Shown here: positions 17,653-27,236 of the stretch, in pieces
Layout: each line of letters opens with the position of its first letter
Numbering within the stretch: position 1 is the first letter of the stretch
NCBI GenBank assembly: GCA_025055795.1
Contig: JANWVV010000001.1
Location: 124,001 to 188,000, forward strand
Direction of reading: 5' to 3'
DNA length: 64,000 bases
Origin: Gemmataceae bacterium
GTDB taxonomy: Bacteria > Planctomycetota > Planctomycetia > Gemmatales > Gemmataceae
Notes under the pieces: model-generated
What the model was told of the DNA's origin: nothing
The model's database searches: none
The model's input: only the letters and a program-made list of their open reading frames with translations
Position numbers and translations under genes: made by a program

Positions 17653-18681
17653 ATGATGAAATACTCTCGAGACCGGCAGCCTGGGGCATTCACGCTCATC
17701 GAGTTGCTCGTCGTGATTGCCATTATTGCCATTTTGATCGGCTTGCTGTTGCCCGCGGTGCAAAAGGTCCGGGAAGCGGCAGCACGGCTATCCAGCCAGA
17801 ACAATCTCAAGCAGCTTGGCCTGGCCATGCACAATCATCATGACGCTTTACAGGTGCTGCCTGCAGCAGAGGGGCCGGTGAATGGTGGTGTCAACCTGGG
17901 ATTCTCGGCCCATGCTCAGATTCTGCCCTACATCGAGCAAGAGAATCTGCAGCGCTTAATTGATTTGACGCAGCCGCTGTATTTGGGGAGCGGTCCCTCC
18001 CGGATCCTCAATCCTGTGCATGCCGCGGCCGCCGGCACAGTGGTCAAACTTTTCCTCTGTCCAGGGGACGGACAGGAACCGCTTTTCCGCAATTATTTCC
18101 AAGCGACACTGGCCGGGACCAATTATGTCATCAACGTTGGCACCGGCGTGGGGAGTTACGTTACCCACTCGTTCCCCACCGACGGTGTGTTCTGGCGTGG
18201 TTCCCGTACACGGCTTACGGACATTACCGACGGCACCTCGAACACCTTGTTGATTTCCCAGACGATTCTGGGGGCAGGGGTGGATGTGACAGGTCCCCGT
18301 CCGGCCGGACCGGCTCGCTACTCGGCCAATTGTTCAACCGGTCGGGTGCCGATCAACACTCCCCCCGGCGGGCTGAATCCGCCGTTGAATGAAACGGAAT
18401 GTGCGAACGCTACTCGCTGGCGTGGTGCCCGGGGTGGGGGCTGGATCCAGCCTGATCTGGCAGCGACCTGTTTCAACGCCTACCTGCCACCCAACAGCGC
18501 CTTGCCTGATTGCCTGGGACATGGCAACGGCTGGTACACCGCCCGCAGTATGTTTGCCGGCGGCGTCAACTGCTGTTTTGCCGATGGCAGTGTTCGGTTT
18601 ATCCGCAATAACATCCCCCTTGCCGTCTGGCGAGCGATGGCCACGCGGGCCGGAGGAGAAGTCCTGCCCGGAAACGACTGA
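17653..18681 (+). CDS. DUF1559 prepilin-like secreted protein
   Basis: The 342-residue protein begins with a type IV prepilin cleavage and methylation motif, [20 protein letters not shown], where peptidase cuts after Gly and methylates Phe. [20 protein letters not shown] and [13 protein letters not shown] follow, the standard opening of DUF1559 (SBP_bac_10-like). The family is expanded to dozens of copies in planctomycetes. The C-terminus carries the expected [11 protein letters not shown] motif. Two ATG codons, 17653 and 17656, follow GGAGGGAGGG. The DUF1559 role is not established; a pseudopilin-like part in surface fibres or secretion is the usual inference. A near-consensus promoter upstream suggests strong expression. 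Confidence 0.92.
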   Translation: MMKYSRDRQPGAFTLIELLVVIAIIAILIGLLLPAVQKVREAAARLSSQNNLKQLGLAMHNHHDALQVLPAAEGPVNGGVNLGFSAHAQILPYIEQENLQRLIDLTQPLYLGSGPSRILNPVHAAAAGTVVKLFLCPGDGQEPLFRNYFQATLAGTNYVINVGTGVGSYVTHSFPTDGVFWRGSRTRLTDITDGTSNTLLISQTILGAGVDVTGPRPAGPARYSANCSTGRVPINTPPGGLNPPLNETECANATRWRGARGGGWIQPDLAATCFNAYLPPNSALPDCLGHGNGWYTARSMFAGGVNCCFADGSVRFIRNNIPLAVWRAMATRAGGEVLPGND

Positions 18682-18911
18682 TACCCTCCCCCGGTTCTGA
18701 CTACACTCGATCAAACTGAAAACTCAACTGAAACCGCAATGGCTTCCACACGCGAGGGTCGGTTCGCTGGTGAGGGAGCGTGTCAGGGCCAGCACCCTAT
18801 TGTGAAATTGTGTTGATTTCGTATGAATGAGCATGGCCTCTCGTGAGAAAGCGTTTCTGATAGGGGCCACGTGGTGTATCAGCTGTTCACAGTCAATACA
18901 GGAGTGAGCCG

Positions 18912-20375
18912 ATGGTGTGGTTAACCTGGCTAGGACTGGTGAGCTGGGGTGTGGGTCTGATCGGTGACGAGCCGAAACAGGCGCTGCCTTCTGCCTCAGG
19001 AGGGCCGTCCGTAACGGGTCAGGCCTGGCCTGCTTTTCGCGGCGACGGCCGTAGCGTTACTTCAGCTCGGCATCTGCCGTTGGAATGGTCGCCTCAGGAA
19101 AACATTGCCTACCGGGTTCAGCTTCCGGGCTATGGCCAATCCTCCCCGGTGGTGTGGAACGATCAAGTCTATCTGACCGCCGTTGATGGTGACCAGAAGG
19201 AAAAGTTGTATGTGGTCGCGTTGCGACTAGGCGATGGCAAGCGACTCTGGCAGAAAGAGTTTGATGCCAGTCAGAAAGGCCGCAACAACCCGATGATGAG
19301 CCGGGCAGCGGCCACGCCTGTCGTCGATGCTCAAGGGGTGTACTGCTTTTTCGAAAGTGGCGATCTATTTGCCCTGAGGCATGATGGTTCGCTCCGCTGG
19401 CAGCGTTCCCTAAGCAAAGACTATGGCCCGATTAAAAACAATCACGAATTGGCTAGTTCGCCCGTCCAGTACAACGACTTGATATTCGTTCTGGTAGATC
19501 ACAGCGGTCCGTCATATCTGGCTGCGATAGACAAGTCGAGCGGTCAGACACGTTGGAAAGCGGAACGCCCCAGCCGGACCTCGTGGACATCGCCGGTTGT
19601 GACGGAGGTTGCGGGTACGCCTGTCGTGATCGTAGCCTCTGGCGACAGTGTAACTGCTTATGAGGCCGCTACGGGCAAGGTGTTGGCCACGCTGGAGGGA
19701 CTAGTCGGTCTGAACATTGCCTCGCCCACGGCCAACGGGGAATGGATCGTGATCGGCGCTGGGGTCAACCGGTTGAAGCCCGATGTCGCTGCCTCGGCCC
19801 GCTCCAACTGTTTGTTGCGGCTCCAACAGAAGGATGGTCAGTGGAGCCTGACTCAGGTCTGGCCCGGCAAAAAGGCGGTCAGCGCCTTTGCCAGTCCGCT
19901 CATCTACGCTGGCCACGTTTACTTCCTGACCCGGGAAGGGTTGGTCTACTGTGTGGATGCCCACAGTGGTGCGGAACGATACGTCGAACGTCTGGACGAT
20001 GAGGTTTGGGCCACCCCGATTGCGGCTGGGGACCGCCTGTACTTTTTTGGCAAAAAAGGAGTGACCGTGGTGCTTAAAAGCGGCGGCGAATTCGAGAAGT
20101 TGGCGGTCAACCGTCTGTGGACTCCCCAGGAGTACGCCGAGCGTCTGGCCCAGGCGCGCAAGGAGGCAGAAAAGAAACTACCTCCGCCAATACCACCCGG
20201 CAAAAACCCGCCCGGTGGCCCTGTGGTCCCACCTGAAGAAATGCAAGCCGTCCGCTATGCCACGGTGGGTGATGTTGTCTATGGCGTCGCGGCTGTGGAT
20301 GGCGGATTCCTCATCCGCACCGGGACCGAATTGATCGCCGTAGGACGCCCCGGCAACCCAGACAACGCGCGGTAG
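18912..20375 (+). CDS. PQQ-like beta-propeller secreted protein
   Basis: The 487-residue exported protein starts at ATG 18912 after GGAG. A short hydrophobic leader (VWLTWLGLVSWGVGLIG) is followed by the opening WPAFRGDGRSVTSA...LPLEWS, typical of planctomycete PQQ-like propeller proteins. Blades follow with the pattern D-G-x-x-L-W or its variants (LGDGKRLWQKEF, RHDGSLRWQRSL, AATGKVLATLEG, DAHSGAERYVER). PQQ-type quinoprotein catalytic residues are not evident, so it is more likely a binding or scaffold propeller like BamB than a dehydrogenase. It ends with a Pro-rich insertion and a final strand. It stands first in a same-strand run of four secreted proteins. Confidence 0.82.
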   Translation: MVWLTWLGLVSWGVGLIGDEPKQALPSASGGPSVTGQAWPAFRGDGRSVTSARHLPLEWSPQENIAYRVQLPGYGQSSPVVWNDQVYLTAVDGDQKEKLYVVALRLGDGKRLWQKEFDASQKGRNNPMMSRAAATPVVDAQGVYCFFESGDLFALRHDGSLRWQRSLSKDYGPIKNNHELASSPVQYNDLIFVLVDHSGPSYLAAIDKSSGQTRWKAERPSRTSWTSPVVTEVAGTPVVIVASGDSVTAYEAATGKVLATLEGLVGLNIASPTANGEWIVIGAGVNRLKPDVAASARSNCLLRLQQKDGQWSLTQVWPGKKAVSAFASPLIYAGHVYFLTREGLVYCVDAHSGAERYVERLDDEVWATPIAAGDRLYFFGKKGVTVVLKSGGEFEKLAVNRLWTPQEYAERLAQARKEAEKKLPPPIPPGKNPPGGPVVPPEEMQAVRYATVGDVVYGVAAVDGGFLIRTGTELIAVGRPGNPDNAR

Positions 20376-20478
20376 GTGCCCGCTGGACCAGCCTTGCAAC
20401 AGTAAACCTGCCACAAGGGACAGCCGCGGCAGGGAGCAACTTAAATTTGCGCATATTCCTTGCAGGAGGACGTTTGTC

Positions 20479-21948
20479 ATGATACGTTCCGGCCACTCCA
20501 TTTCCCTCTGGCTGATACTAGTGGGTGTTACCTGCTGGATGGCAGTAGGTTGCGGTAGTCCTGAGTCCGCATCCTCTTTGCCCAAACAGCAGACGAATGC
20601 CAGTGCCGACGCGAAAAGTTCTGCCAAAGCGGGCCGGCCACGCCCCTTCACCCGTTTGTTTGTCCAGGACCTTGACAATTGTGCTTTGAAATGGACAACG
20701 GTCCGTCTGGATCAGGACAACCGCTGGCTGTGCGATCCGTGGGCGACGGTCAGCGGCTTCCCCGCCCTTGATGCCAAGCGGCAAAAGCTGGTCCAGATGG
20801 ATGTGGTCGGCTCCCTGTTGCTGGTGGGGGTCCGGGACGATGCCGATGGCACCTTCCAGAGCGGTTGGGTGCTGCTGGACACCGGGGTCCGCTACATCGA
20901 CCACGGCGACCACGGCCATTGGAACTTCCGCCGCTCGCCAGAAGTATGGGATCAATGTCTTGACGACAAACAAGGCAATCCGGCCCACCTCTACGTTTAT
21001 AACGAAAAGTTTTTCCTGGCCAACGACCGCCTCAATGGCTACACGCGGATCGATCCTAGTCGTTACGAAAAGACCAAAGAGGGAACACTCCGGAAGGACA
21101 CCCCCCGCTTCATTCCCGGGGGCGGTAACCACATTACGTTGGCCGTGGTGGATGACAAAGTTGGTTACTCCTGCTGGATCGATGGCGGTGGCCCCAACAA
21201 AGGCCGAGTAGACGTGACACCGATTCCGCACGAGCAAGCCAGTAGCAAACCGGCCTATTCGTTCTATTTACCCACTGGGGCCATCCATGGCGCTACCACT
21301 TGTGCCGGGAAGGTTTTCTTCGCTCCGGCCGCCGGCCTCTGCTGGGTCCACGCGGACCGCGAGCTGAAACACAATCCTGAAACAGTCAAGATTCATCACA
21401 TCGACCTGGGTACCGAAGACGATAAACCCCGCCGCACAGGGGCGTTTGTAACTCACAAAAACTATGTCCTGTTCACCACGGGCAAGAGCAAACAGGCGGC
21501 GCTTGCCATCCTGGATGCCCAAGCGGCGCAACCGCTGCCCTGGTTTGTACCCCTGCCTGTGCCTGCTGGTACTCAGCCGGTTACGCCCATCATCGCCGAT
21601 ACCGCCTACGGTCCCCTGTATGCTTTTGTCTTTTGCGATCGTGTTCCACCGGCAGAAAACGTTACCGAAGTGCTTCACGTCATCGATCTGGACCCCAACC
21701 GCGATGGCAAACTCGATGATGCCAAGCTGTTCAAGACCCTCACCGTGGGCGGCAGTGCCGTGGAAGGTCACTTCGGCCACCACGACCTGACCTTCGATAG
21801 CGATAGACAGTACGGGTTTTTCACCAATCCCGCGGATAAAACCCTTGTGGTTTTGTCTTTGAAAACTCTCGAGCCTGTCGCTACCTTCTCCTTCGACGGC
21901 AAACCCACCGCCCTGGTGGCTGTCGGCAGCCGCGAAACCGATGACTGA
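20479..21948 (+). CDS. Putative lipoprotein, AztD-like metal-binding beta-propeller
   Basis: The 489-residue protein starts at ATG 20479, with AGGAGG nine bases upstream. The leader ends in VGCGS, a lipobox-like site, so it is probably a lipoprotein. It is rich in beta-propeller strands. VRYIDHGDHGHWNF (around residues 137-150) resembles the DHGDHGH element of the periplasmic zinc chaperone AztD. Further His-rich sites are GGGNHITLAVVDD and GHFGHHDLTFDSD, the latter also like the propeller His cluster of AztD. In Paracoccus AztD hands zinc to the AztC solute-binding protein; no aztABC genes are adjacent here. Metal binding is a reasonable inference from the clustered His, but the exact family match needs a profile search. 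It lies 103 bp after the PQQ-like gene. Confidence 0.6.
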   Translation: MIRSGHSISLWLILVGVTCWMAVGCGSPESASSLPKQQTNASADAKSSAKAGRPRPFTRLFVQDLDNCALKWTTVRLDQDNRWLCDPWATVSGFPALDAKRQKLVQMDVVGSLLLVGVRDDADGTFQSGWVLLDTGVRYIDHGDHGHWNFRRSPEVWDQCLDDKQGNPAHLYVYNEKFFLANDRLNGYTRIDPSRYEKTKEGTLRKDTPRFIPGGGNHITLAVVDDKVGYSCWIDGGGPNKGRVDVTPIPHEQASSKPAYSFYLPTGAIHGATTCAGKVFFAPAAGLCWVHADRELKHNPETVKIHHIDLGTEDDKPRRTGAFVTHKNYVLFTTGKSKQAALAILDAQAAQPLPWFVPLPVPAGTQPVTPIIADTAYGPLYAFVFCDRVPPAENVTEVLHVIDLDPNRDGKLDDAKLFKTLTVGGSAVEGHFGHHDLTFDSDRQYGFFTNPADKTLVVLSLKTLEPVATFSFDGKPTALVAVGSRETDD

Positions 21949-22228
21949 TCAGCCAGATCGAGTGGCTTTCCTGGAAGCCCGGCCCACTTCGCGGTTGCAC
22001 AAAGGGGGCTGAGGCGGACTCCGGTTGACTCCGGTTGACAATGTCCCATCGCTTAGCGACTGGAGGAACTGGACGCTACCGGTCTGCCGGTGCGGATTTC
22101 ATCATTTTTTGCTTGCCTAGGATGTCGACAAGATGCGAAGATGCCAAAGAGACGTCCGACGAGGCGCAGGCCGTGGTAGGCCGCGGCCCGCAGGGTCGGC
22201 GAAGCTGTTGCAAGCAGGAGGACCAATG

Positions 22229-23284
22229 ATGCGCCAGTTGCTATTGATCGTAGGAGCGTTGTGGGCAGCCCCCGTTGGAGCCGCTGATCCGGGACTAAGC
22301 AAAGGCACCCCACCGTTGCAATCGATCACAGCGTTGGCTTTCGGTCCGGATGGCTTGCTGTTTCTAGGCGATCCGCAGGCGGGACAGGTGGTAGTGGTGG
22401 CGACGGGGGACACCCGGCCCGCTGGCAGCCAAGCCGTTAACATCGAGCGGCTCGATGCGAAAATTGCCGCCCTGCTTGGCGTGGGTGAAAAGGAAGTACG
22501 CCTCCAGGATCTTAAGGTCAATCCGGCCTCCGGCAATGTCTACGTCGCGGTCACACGGGGGACGGGCGCGGGTCAACCGGCGTTAGTGCGGGTACTCCGG
22601 ACGGGCGAGGTAGAGGCGGTCCCCCTCAAAGAGATTCCTTTTGCCGTTGTCAAGCTACCCGACCCGGGCAAAACCCAACGCGAGCCCCTAGGGGCCATCA
22701 CCTGCATGGCCTTTGTCGGCGGACGTCTGTTCGTCGCGGGGCTGTCCAACGAGGAATTCGCCAGCACCCTGCGGATCATTCCTTTCCCCTTCCAGCAAGC
22801 TGACAAGGGAACGGTTATTGAGATCTATCACGGTTCCCATGGACGGCTGGAAACCAATGCTCCCATCCGTACCTTCACACCGTATCGCATCGGTGACGAA
22901 GATTACATCATCGCCTCCTACACCTGCACCCCCCTAGTGAAAATTCCCGTCAAGGAACTGAAGCCTGGGGCCAAGGTCCGCGGTGTGACCATTGCCGAAC
23001 TGGGAAACCGTAATCAGCCGCTCGACATGATCGCCTATAGCAAAGACGGACGGGAATATCTGCTAACCGCCAACACGGCCCGTGGTGTCCTGAAAATCCC
23101 TACCGAAGAGTTCGCCACGGCTAAACCGATTACCTCCCGTATTACCGACACCGCTGGGGTCCGCTTCGAAAAAATTGAAAATCTCCAGAACGTGGTACAA
23201 CTGGACAAGCTGGACGATGCTCGGGCGATTATCCTCGTCCGAACCGGTAGTGGCTTCGATCTGAGAACCATCCCGCTTCCCTGA
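22229..23284 (+). CDS. Secreted propeller-like protein of unknown function
   Basis: Starts at ATG 22229 (351 residues), with GGAGG seven bases upstream; ATG 22226 directly before is the alternative. The frame is open further upstream to 22133, but that part is Arg/Gly-rich shadow sequence. A signal peptide (MRQLLLIVGALWAAPVGA) precedes a mature protein opening with SITALAFGPDGLLFLGDPQAG, an NHL/SMP-30-like propeller strand. Other strands (NPASGNVYVAVTRG, ITCMAFVGGRLFVAG, PLDMIAYSKDGREYLLTAN) continue this pattern. No catalytic motif is recognised. It follows the AztD-like gene on the same strand with a gap of about 280 bp, so it may be a separate unit. Confidence 0.7.
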   Translation: MRQLLLIVGALWAAPVGAADPGLSKGTPPLQSITALAFGPDGLLFLGDPQAGQVVVVATGDTRPAGSQAVNIERLDAKIAALLGVGEKEVRLQDLKVNPASGNVYVAVTRGTGAGQPALVRVLRTGEVEAVPLKEIPFAVVKLPDPGKTQREPLGAITCMAFVGGRLFVAGLSNEEFASTLRIIPFPFQQADKGTVIEIYHGSHGRLETNAPIRTFTPYRIGDEDYIIASYTCTPLVKIPVKELKPGAKVRGVTIAELGNRNQPLDMIAYSKDGREYLLTANTARGVLKIPTEEFATAKPITSRITDTAGVRFEKIENLQNVVQLDKLDDARAIILVRTGSGFDLRTIPLP

Positions 23285-23440
23285 GTAAGACCGGTGGGAT
23301 AGATTCCATAATCATTTGCAATCTCATAAGGGGGGAAGCTCGTAAAAAACCGGGTTTGCCCCCACGGTGCTACTTTTTGGTGTCAGCCATCGTGAGCGAT
23401 CCATCGCCGCCGTCCGAGGTCCTGTTTGGAGAGTGGCTTG

Positions 23441-24640
23441 ATGCGGCCCATTGGTGTTCTGGCTAGCTCGGGGAGCGTCAGAGTGAGCGTGGCTGTTTGC
23501 GGAGGGATCCTCCTCGGAGCAGTCCTGTCAACCGGTGAGCCTGATGAACCCGGCGAATCTCCTCGGATCCTACTGGTCGAGCGAACTGATGCGGGACAGG
23601 GTGGGGCGGAACCGGTCCGTGTGATCGAAGTGCGGCCCGTGCCAGCGGAATTACTGCGGCGTTGGCGTCAGCAACCGCCCACACCGGCCCAGTGGCATGC
23701 CTTGTTTCCCGTCCGCGTGGCGGATGGACCTGCCGACCGTCCCCCACTGGCGGGCAGCTACTGTCTGATAACGGATGGGATTCGCTTTGAACCGCTGTAT
23801 CCCTTGGCACCAGGCCATGCTTACGTTGCCGAGTGGCGCTGGCCACCGGAGCGTCCGCCCTTGCGGGCTACTTTCCGCATCCCCGCCGTAGAGCCGGGAC
23901 CACCCGTCCGCGTGCTGGCCATCTATCCCTCTGCCGCTACGTTGCCGGAAAATACTCTCCGCTTCTACGTTCACTTTTCGGGTGAGATGTCCCGTGGTGA
24001 CGTCTACCGCTACCTCCGTCTGCTGCACGAGGACGGCACCGAAGTGCCCCACCCTTTTCTGGAACTGGATGAGGAATTGTGGTCAGGCGATGGTACTCGG
24101 CTCACGCTGTTTTTCCATCCGGGCCGGGTCAAACGGGAGCTGGCTTCGCGGGAGGAACAAGGACCGATTCTGGAAGCTGGACGACGCTACACCTTGGTTG
24201 TTCGACAGGACTGGCCCGACAAATACGGACGACCCCTGCAGATGGAGTACCGCTATGCGTTCGTGGCCGGGCCCGCCGAGGAGTCGCCTATCGAGCCGCA
24301 ACAGTGGAAACTGGTAGTACCACAAGCCGGAAGCAGACAACCGCTGCTGGTCCGCCTTCCCCGACCGCTTGATTATGCCTTGCTGGAACGTTTCGTGTGG
24401 CTGGAAAACAACGTCGGTCAGCGCGTGCCTGCGACATCTTGCGTTGGGGGAGGCGAACGCTTGCTGACCTTCAATCCTCAGACACCCTGGCTGCCCGGAA
24501 CCTACTACCTGGCCGTCGATTCCCGCCTGGAAGATAGTTGTGGCAACCGGGTGGGGCGACCTTTTGAGGTCGACGTCTTTGGACCCGTTACCCGGACGCC
24601 CCCCCTCCAAATCGTCCGCTTGCCTTTCGTTGTCCGCTGA
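23441..24640 (+). CDS. Secreted protein with SbsA-type Ig-like domain
   Basis: The 399-residue protein starts at ATG 23441, with TTTGGAGAG upstream; TTG 23426 is a possible longer start. It has a weak signal sequence (VSVAVCGGILLGAVLS). The middle, VRVLAIYPSAATLPENTLRF followed in frame by YVHFSGEMSRGDVYRYL, has the typical form of the SbsA-like Ig domain (Big_5): a rule about the sign of extremes such as P-x-x-A..N-x-L-R-x-Y-x-x-F-S-x-x-M. A second similar strand set occurs near the C-terminus (WLPGTYYLAVDSRLEDSCGN). Such domains are found in surface and secreted proteins. No enzyme motif is seen. It is the last of the plus-strand secreted cluster. Confidence 0.65.
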   Translation: MRPIGVLASSGSVRVSVAVCGGILLGAVLSTGEPDEPGESPRILLVERTDAGQGGAEPVRVIEVRPVPAELLRRWRQQPPTPAQWHALFPVRVADGPADRPPLAGSYCLITDGIRFEPLYPLAPGHAYVAEWRWPPERPPLRATFRIPAVEPGPPVRVLAIYPSAATLPENTLRFYVHFSGEMSRGDVYRYLRLLHEDGTEVPHPFLELDEELWSGDGTRLTLFFHPGRVKRELASREEQGPILEAGRRYTLVVRQDWPDKYGRPLQMEYRYAFVAGPAEESPIEPQQWKLVVPQAGSRQPLLVRLPRPLDYALLERFVWLENNVGQRVPATSCVGGGERLLTFNPQTPWLPGTYYLAVDSRLEDSCGNRVGRPFEVDVFGPVTRTPPLQIVRLPFVVR

Positions 24641-25017
24641 ATCAATGTGCCCTGCAGACGCGAATACTCACCACTAACGAGCCATTATCCTCTCCAACGT
24701 CTGAAAAAACACGCGGCGCAAATAAATTTCCTCCGGCACTGAATAATGTGTCCCTTGGGGACCACGATGGTGTCTTCGTCTTTCGCGACGATAACCATTG
24801 CCCGAAGCCACTAAGCAAGTTCCAGCGGATTATTTGTGGAACGCAATCTGCTGTCCAGACGTGACGGCGTGCCAACAATTCATCGTCAGGCCATCCCAGG
24901 GTGTAGCTTTGCGCGAAGTGATTCCATCCCGATCAGAATCACGCAGAGTTGCGGGACACACTGCAAACGAGGGGCTTGTTATTCTCGGCAAGGGCTAGGC
25001 TCGGCTAGGGGATGATG
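24641..25017. other. Convergent intergenic region, nothing recognised
   Basis: About 377 bases separate the Ig-like gene and the Gfo/Idh/MocA gene. Short frames in it (for example 24798-24998 plus) lack a ribosome site and recognisable sequence. No hairpin with a T-run was noticed. Confidence 0.4.
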
Positions 25018-26331
25018 TTACAGACCCGGTACTTCGAAGCCCCGACGATAGCTCTTGTGCACAAAGGCGTTGGCCGGTTCATGATTTGTGAAGCGTAAAG
25101 CAGCGCTATCCCAGTGCAGTTCCACTTTGGGAAAACGGGTAGCCAGGCAGCCGAGCAGAACCAGCTCGGTAAGCGGTCCGGAGTAGGCAAAGGGTGTAGA
25201 CGTCTGTCCATGGCCGCGGATGGCCTCGACGTACTGCAGGTAATGGTTATCCCCTTTGACCTCGGGAAGTTTGTAATCGCGAAACTGTTCCGCAGGGAGC
25301 AGTTGGGGAGGGGCAATGTAGGGGGAGTAAAGGATCCCTTTTTCGCCGATGTAAATGGAGCCTTGGTCATGGAGGGGTTTGCCGAGCGATTTTTGTACCT
25401 CTTGTGGGGGGCGGGCACGTCCGTTGTACCAGATCAGGGTCACAGGATCAGTGGTGTAACGGGTGCCGGGAAAACGGTAGTGGACTTCGACGTCCAGCGG
25501 CCAGTTGTACTCGTTGGGTCCCGCAAGCATGGAGCGAATACTAAGGGGTTGGCCCACTGCTAGGGCACCAAAGACGGGGTCGAGAATGTGGCACCCCATG
25601 TCGCCGAAGGTCCCGGTGCCGAAATCGAGGCGTTTGCGCCAGTTGGCTGGATGGTAGTAGCCATTGCCGATGAAAGGTCGTTCGGCCGCGACGCCCAGCC
25701 ACAGGTTCCAATCGAATCCGGGGGGTGGAGTATCCGTGCGGTTGGGGCGCGGTTGAGGATCACCCCAGGATTTACCGCTCCAGGAGTGCACTTCTCGTAC
25801 TTTGCCAATAACGCCGTCGTGGATCATCTGCACCACTTGCTTGTGGATCGGGTGGCTGTGGATCTGGATGCCCATCTGGGTCACCAGTTTCTTTTCGCTG
25901 GCCAGGCGGGCCATCCAGCGGGCTTCCTGGATGGTATGTGTTAGAGGCTTTTGGCAGTACACATGCAGTCCTCGCATCATAGCACGCAGGGCAATCGGGG
26001 CATGCATGTGGTCGGGGGTCGATACGTTTACCGAGTCCAGGTTTTTCTCCTTGTCTAGCAGCACACGGTAGTCTTTGTAGATGGTGCAGTGGGGGAAGCG
26101 TTCTTTCAGATTGCCGAGACGGGCGTCGTCGACTTCGGCGACGGCGACCAGACGAAGATGTTTGGAGGCCGTTAAGGCGGCGATGTCGGCGGCGGCCATG
26201 CCCCCCGCCCCAAAACTGGCATGAAGGACCGTTTCACTGGGAGCGGCATAGCCGTGGTAACGCCACACGTATGGTACCGCAAACGCTGTTGCAGCGGCCT
26301 GCACAAAGCGGCGACGGGTAATACGGGCCAT
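25018..26331 (-). CDS. Gfo/Idh/MocA family oxidoreductase, Tat-exported
   Basis: The 437-residue protein starts at ATG 26331, with GAGGAG about 10 bases upstream; GTG 26337 gives two more residues. ARITRRRFVQAAATAFAVPYV is a twin-arginine signal, so the enzyme acts outside the cytoplasm, as in many planctomycete paralogues. The NAD(P)-binding fold shows FGAGGMAAADIAAL, VAEVDDARL, the motif STPDHMHAP (104-112) and CQKPLTH (126-132), the planctomycete variant of EKP. GTGTFGDMGCHILDP belongs to the C-terminal substrate domain. Family members oxidise or epimerise sugars and inositols, some exported ones being cofactor-retaining like glucose-fructose oxidoreductase. The substrate here is unknown. 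It is divergent from the metal efflux operon. Confidence 0.9.
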   Translation of the reverse strand: MARITRRRFVQAAATAFAVPYVWRYHGYAAPSETVLHASFGAGGMAAADIAALTASKHLRLVAVAEVDDARLGNLKERFPHCTIYKDYRVLLDKEKNLDSVNVSTPDHMHAPIALRAMMRGLHVYCQKPLTHTIQEARWMARLASEKKLVTQMGIQIHSHPIHKQVVQMIHDGVIGKVREVHSWSGKSWGDPQPRPNRTDTPPPGFDWNLWLGVAAERPFIGNGYYHPANWRKRLDFGTGTFGDMGCHILDPVFGALAVGQPLSIRSMLAGPNEYNWPLDVEVHYRFPGTRYTTDPVTLIWYNGRARPPQEVQKSLGKPLHDQGSIYIGEKGILYSPYIAPPQLLPAEQFRDYKLPEVKGDNHYLQYVEAIRGHGQTSTPFAYSGPLTELVLLGCLATRFPKVELHWDSAALRFTNHEPANAFVHKSYRRGFEVPGL

Positions 26332-26505
26332 TGACACTCAACTCCTCGGCTTGGGGGGTATCGCCAATGATTGGCGTTGTTTGTGGAGCAACCGACAGAA
26401 ACGCGGACACCTGGCGGGATCGACCACGACATCTGACCTCAGTATAGTCGGACCCTGGTTGCGGACCAAGGCTCTTGTATGGGTACTGCCGAAAAACGAT
26501 TTTGG

Positions 26506-26534
26506 TTGACGACGATGATGTTCGGATGCATAAT
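26506..26534 (+). promoter_or_regulatory. Possible promoter of the metal efflux operon
   Basis: TTGACG (26506-26511) and CATAAT (26529-26534) are separated by 17 bases. It lies about 55 bases before the first gene of the efflux operon, in a locally AT-rich stretch. No clear inverted repeat for a MerR- or ArsR-type regulator was identified. Confidence 0.4.
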
Positions 26535-26590
26535 TGATATGACTTGCGTGTGTAACGTGCACGCCCCATGAGGTTTTCCGGTTAATTTTG

Positions 26591-27040
26591 ATGCCTCTGG
26601 CACTGATAGCAGGTTTGCGATGGCTGCTGTTAGTGGTAACGATCGCCGGGTCGATTCCCGTGCGGATCTGTACTTGCGGTGCCAGTTTGCATTTGCATGG
26701 CTCGCCATTTCGCTGGGGTTGGGGTAGTACGCAAGCTGGGTGGGCCCGTACGGATGCCTCCGTCGCACACAGGCAGATCATTCTGACGGCCAACCTACTG
26801 CCGTTGGAGCAACACGATCCGGACTGCCATCTGTTGCGTCCCCGTCCCCTGATGGGTCCCGGCGTTCTGCCTGCTGGTGCCGATCAGCTCGATGACGCAG
26901 CCACTACCTTAGTCCTGTTGCCATTTTGCTTGGAGGCCCCGAGCTTAACGGCAGATCCCCTGTTCCTGCGGTTACCGCATCCCCCGCCCGAATTTTCAAG
27001 CATCGCATTACATCTCGCTTTATGCCAGCTCCGCAATTGA
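26591..27040 (+). CDS. Small exported His/Cys-containing protein before RND efflux genes
   Basis: The 149-residue frame starts at ATG 26591 (TTG 26588 adjacent); the ribosome site is weak. A hydrophobic leader (LALIAGLRWLLLVVTIAGSIP) suggests secretion. RICTCGASLHLHG and EQHDPDCHLL add paired Cys and His that could bind a metal ion or form a disulfide. The rest is Pro/Leu-rich. The combination of CxCxx..HxH near the N-terminus and HDPDC further on resembles small proteins I expect upstream of CzcA-type operons in planctomycetes, but I cannot name a family. It lies 196 bp upstream of the adaptor gene, same strand. Coding status is likely but not certain. Confidence 0.5.
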   Translation: MPLALIAGLRWLLLVVTIAGSIPVRICTCGASLHLHGSPFRWGWGSTQAGWARTDASVAHRQIILTANLLPLEQHDPDCHLLRPRPLMGPGVLPAGADQLDDAATTLVLLPFCLEAPSLTADPLFLRLPHPPPEFSSIALHLALCQLRN

Positions 27041-27236
27041 GCCGGTGCTGTTTGTACGCCTGAACGGAGGCGGATCGGCCGGGTAGGGTGGGCTCGCCCC
27101 CTGTCGCGGCCACTGCTGCTGGCCAATTCGTCGGTCCCTGTCTGGAACCTGGACATTGCGATGGCAAGCCCGATAGGCCGGCTTGTTCATGGCTGCTGGC
27201 TCGAACTGATTGCTTCGGATGCGCGGAGTATGGCCC

